A stretch of DNA of 16,265 nt from an uncultured Clostridia bacterium (GTDB taxonomy: Bacteria > Bacillota > Clostridia > Christensenellales > Borkfalkiaceae): assembly GCA_934254725.1 (NCBI GenBank), contig CAKQLR010000045.1, positions 1 to 16,265 on the forward strand, in the 5' to 3' direction. Shown piece after piece: positions 14,656 to 16,265 of this stretch (positions within the stretch are counted from its first letter, which is position 1; each line of letters starts with the position of its first letter). The position numbers were made by a program, and so were the translations under genes. The notes beneath the pieces are model-generated. The model was given only the letters and a program-made list of their open reading frames with translations. It did not search any database and was not told the origin of the DNA.

Positions 14656-16265
14656 ATGAAAAATATATTTAAAAGCAAAAAGAGAGCGGCAATATTCTTT
14701 TTTGTCATACTGATACTTATAGGAACGGCTACATTTATCACCTGTTCATCTTTAAAAGGACCGACTGGCGGCAACGTAACTCCGCCCGAAAACAGCGACG
14801 ACGGTAAAATAGTGAAACCGGAAGACAAAACGGTTGCCGATTATATGGATAACCCTAACCTTAATTTATATATAGCAAATTCCGTTCTTGCAGATGCCGG
14901 AAGCTTCCGCAGTGTTTCGAGTGGCTCGACCGTATCTATGAAAATAGGTCTTTCTATTACTCAGGAAATTTACGCGATGCGCATAGTTAAGGGAGACACC
15001 GTGTACAAGCAGTCTTCGAGTTACGGACTTGTTAAAATGGGTGACGAGAGAGTTGTTCACGGCAACACTTATCTGTATCGTTCGGCAACGGAATTGAAAT
15101 CGGTAAAGGATATGAAATGGTCGGATGACACACCGAATTCCTTGACCCGCGATCAATTTTTAAATCGATACGGATACAGGGGCAACGGACTTACCGGATA
15201 TATCCTAAATGACGAAACAATCACTTCGTCTACGTATGACGGTTTTGACGAAAATAATGGATTGTATTCCTTCACATACGTTCTCGATAACGATAAGGCA
15301 ACCGCACGCATGTTATACGAAATGCGCACCAACAGCGGGGCGAGTAATTTTGCAACGTTTGAAAAAGCGGTTATCCATGTTACGATGGATGAAAACTGGG
15401 TAGTTCGTACGATATCGACGGATTGCGCGTATAACGTTCCCATGTTCGGAAGCACTCCGTGTAAGGAAAACATTACGGAAGAGTTCAGTGATATTGGTCA
15501 AATATCGGATTTCGCACAGTTTCCGCATTACGATTATTATTCGAAATACATAGATTTCGATACCACACCCCCGATAGACGATGACGTAAATCCTTCGCCG
15601 CTTCCTCCTGCGCCCGACGAACCCGTTGAGCCACAACCGACTGATGTGCTTATGAGCATGTTTGAAAGTTATCTTTCCAGTTCGCCTTTAAACGCTTCGG
15701 TTCAAACGGAAATAGGGAGATACAAAATTTCGGCGGATATTACGCTGAAACTCGATCTGGAACATTTAGAAAATATAGTTTTATCTGCCGTTACGGACAG
15801 TGGTATTCGCTTAACATATGAAAACAGCGAGATATACGCAGCGATGAACAATGTCAGACTGCGTGCTTCCGTTTCGGACATCTCCGATGTAATACAACAA
15901 CTCGGAATACAGATGCCGGCGTTTTATTTATCAATGCTTGATGGAAATCTTTCAAGCGTTATGACGGGAATGACTCTTGAAACCGTCGAGTACGTCGCAA
16001 CGGTTCGTATTCCTTTCTCAATTGATGATATAGAAATTGAGCTTACCGTTAACGGAAAAAAGAACGGAGATAATTCCTACTCGTTTACGGATGCAACCGC
16101 TGTCATTAACGGCGTCGAGCTTTCGATTAAAGCACAAGAAAAAACGGTTGCGCCGATAGATACTTCCGCTGATGTGTTTGTAGACATCTGCGCCGTAATA
16201 GAAGATTATTCTGACATCATAAACGCTATTCAGGAATTCAAGGCGTCGGCAGATAACAATAACCT
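14656..16265 (+). CDS. Large secreted lipoprotein, function unknown (3' end outside window)
   Basis: An uninterrupted frame of 536 codons runs from ATG 14656 off the window end. The N-terminus is lipoprotein-like: KSKKRAA, a hydrophobic core (about residues 12-28) and FITC with Cys30 as the probable modified residue; Phe at -3 and Thr at -1 make the lipobox weak. Two regions follow, about 60-300 and 330 onward, separated by a Pro/Asp/Glu-rich linker (about 305-328). Both alternate short polar beta strands and carry no catalytic motif I know; they may be two related domains. The ATG lacks a good ribosome binding site, and an in-frame TTG at 14644 is an alternative. The gene diverges from the XRE regulator and resembles the first lipoprotein in plan, not in obvious sequence. 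Confidence 0.75.
   Translation, partial: MKNIFKSKKRAAIFFFVILILIGTATFITCSSLKGPTGGNVTPPENSDDGKIVKPEDKTVADYMDNPNLNLYIANSVLADAGSFRSVSSGSTVSMKIGLSITQEIYAMRIVKGDTVYKQSSSYGLVKMGDERVVHGNTYLYRSATELKSVKDMKWSDDTPNSLTRDQFLNRYGYRGNGLTGYILNDETITSSTYDGFDENNGLYSFTYVLDNDKATARMLYEMRTNSGASNFATFEKAVIHVTMDENWVVRTISTDCAYNVPMFGSTPCKENITEEFSDIGQISDFAQFPHYDYYSKYIDFDTTPPIDDDVNPSPLPPAPDEPVEPQPTDVLMSMFESYLSSSPLNASVQTEIGRYKISADITLKLDLEHLENIVLSAVTDSGIRLTYENSEIYAAMNNVRLRASVSDISDVIQQLGIQMPAFYLSMLDGNLSSVMTGMTLETVEYVATVRIPFSIDDIEIELTVNGKKNGDNSYSFTDATAVINGVELSIKAQEKTVAPIDTSADVFVDICAVIEDYSDIINAIQEFKASADNNN

Noticed and set aside
15153..15473. Minus-strand frames of about 100 codons at the right end
   Set aside because: The + strand frame from 14656 runs unbroken through this region with a signal peptide at its start, which explains the sequence better.
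1..16265. CRISPR array, tRNA, rRNA, insertion sequence or prophage genes
   Set aside because: No regularly spaced repeats, cloverleaf-forming sequence, rRNA-like stretch, transposase or integrase motif was seen on either strand.

Overview
The window looks like chromosomal DNA from a low-GC, spore-forming member of the Bacillota, probably an uncultured clostridial lineage. The main evidence is an almost complete spoIIIA operon (spoIIIAA to spoIIIAH) followed by the asp23-nusB-folD-ispA-tlyA-nadK-argR-recN series that normally lies beside it. Strong GGAGG ribosome binding sites, several TTG or GTG starts and heavy use of AT-rich codons such as ATA fit this. The lineage is inferred from gene content; no rRNA or tRNA gene is visible.

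Positions 1-4318 hold spoIIIA, with spoIIIAA cut at its 5' end by the window edge. These genes encode the mother-cell half of the SpoIIIA-SpoIIQ channel: an ATPase (AA), integral membrane proteins (AB-AE), a membrane-anchored factor (AF) and the two ring-forming proteins (AG, AH). AF, AG and AH are clearly shorter than their Bacillus subtilis counterparts.

Positions 4412-10880 hold a compact housekeeping block, all on the + strand. It starts at an extended -10 promoter and ends at an intrinsic terminator after recN. It encodes an Asp23-family protein, the antitermination factor NusB, the one-carbon enzyme FolD, the prenyl synthase IspA, the rRNA methylase TlyA, NAD kinase, the arginine repressor and the repair ATPase RecN. 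Gene order matches B. subtilis, but accB-accC, xseA-xseB, dxs and spoIVB-spo0A are all missing from their usual places.

Positions 10881-16265 are accessory. Two units each join an XRE-type DNA-binding protein carrying a C-terminal membrane domain to a large secreted lipoprotein of unknown function. The first pair (11028-13659) is in tandem; its regulator also has a CxxC...CxxC zinc-ribbon-like segment and its lipoprotein has an InlB/Listeria-Bacteroides-type repeat. The second pair is divergent: the regulator (14368-13739, minus strand) appears to be transcribed from a consensus promoter whose predicted start is the A of its ATG (leaderless), while the lipoprotein gene (14656 to beyond the window end) has a long leader with a possible nested hairpin. 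A terminator that could work in both directions separates the two units. These paired membrane-regulator/lipoprotein units are the most interesting part of the window; their function cannot be read from the sequence.
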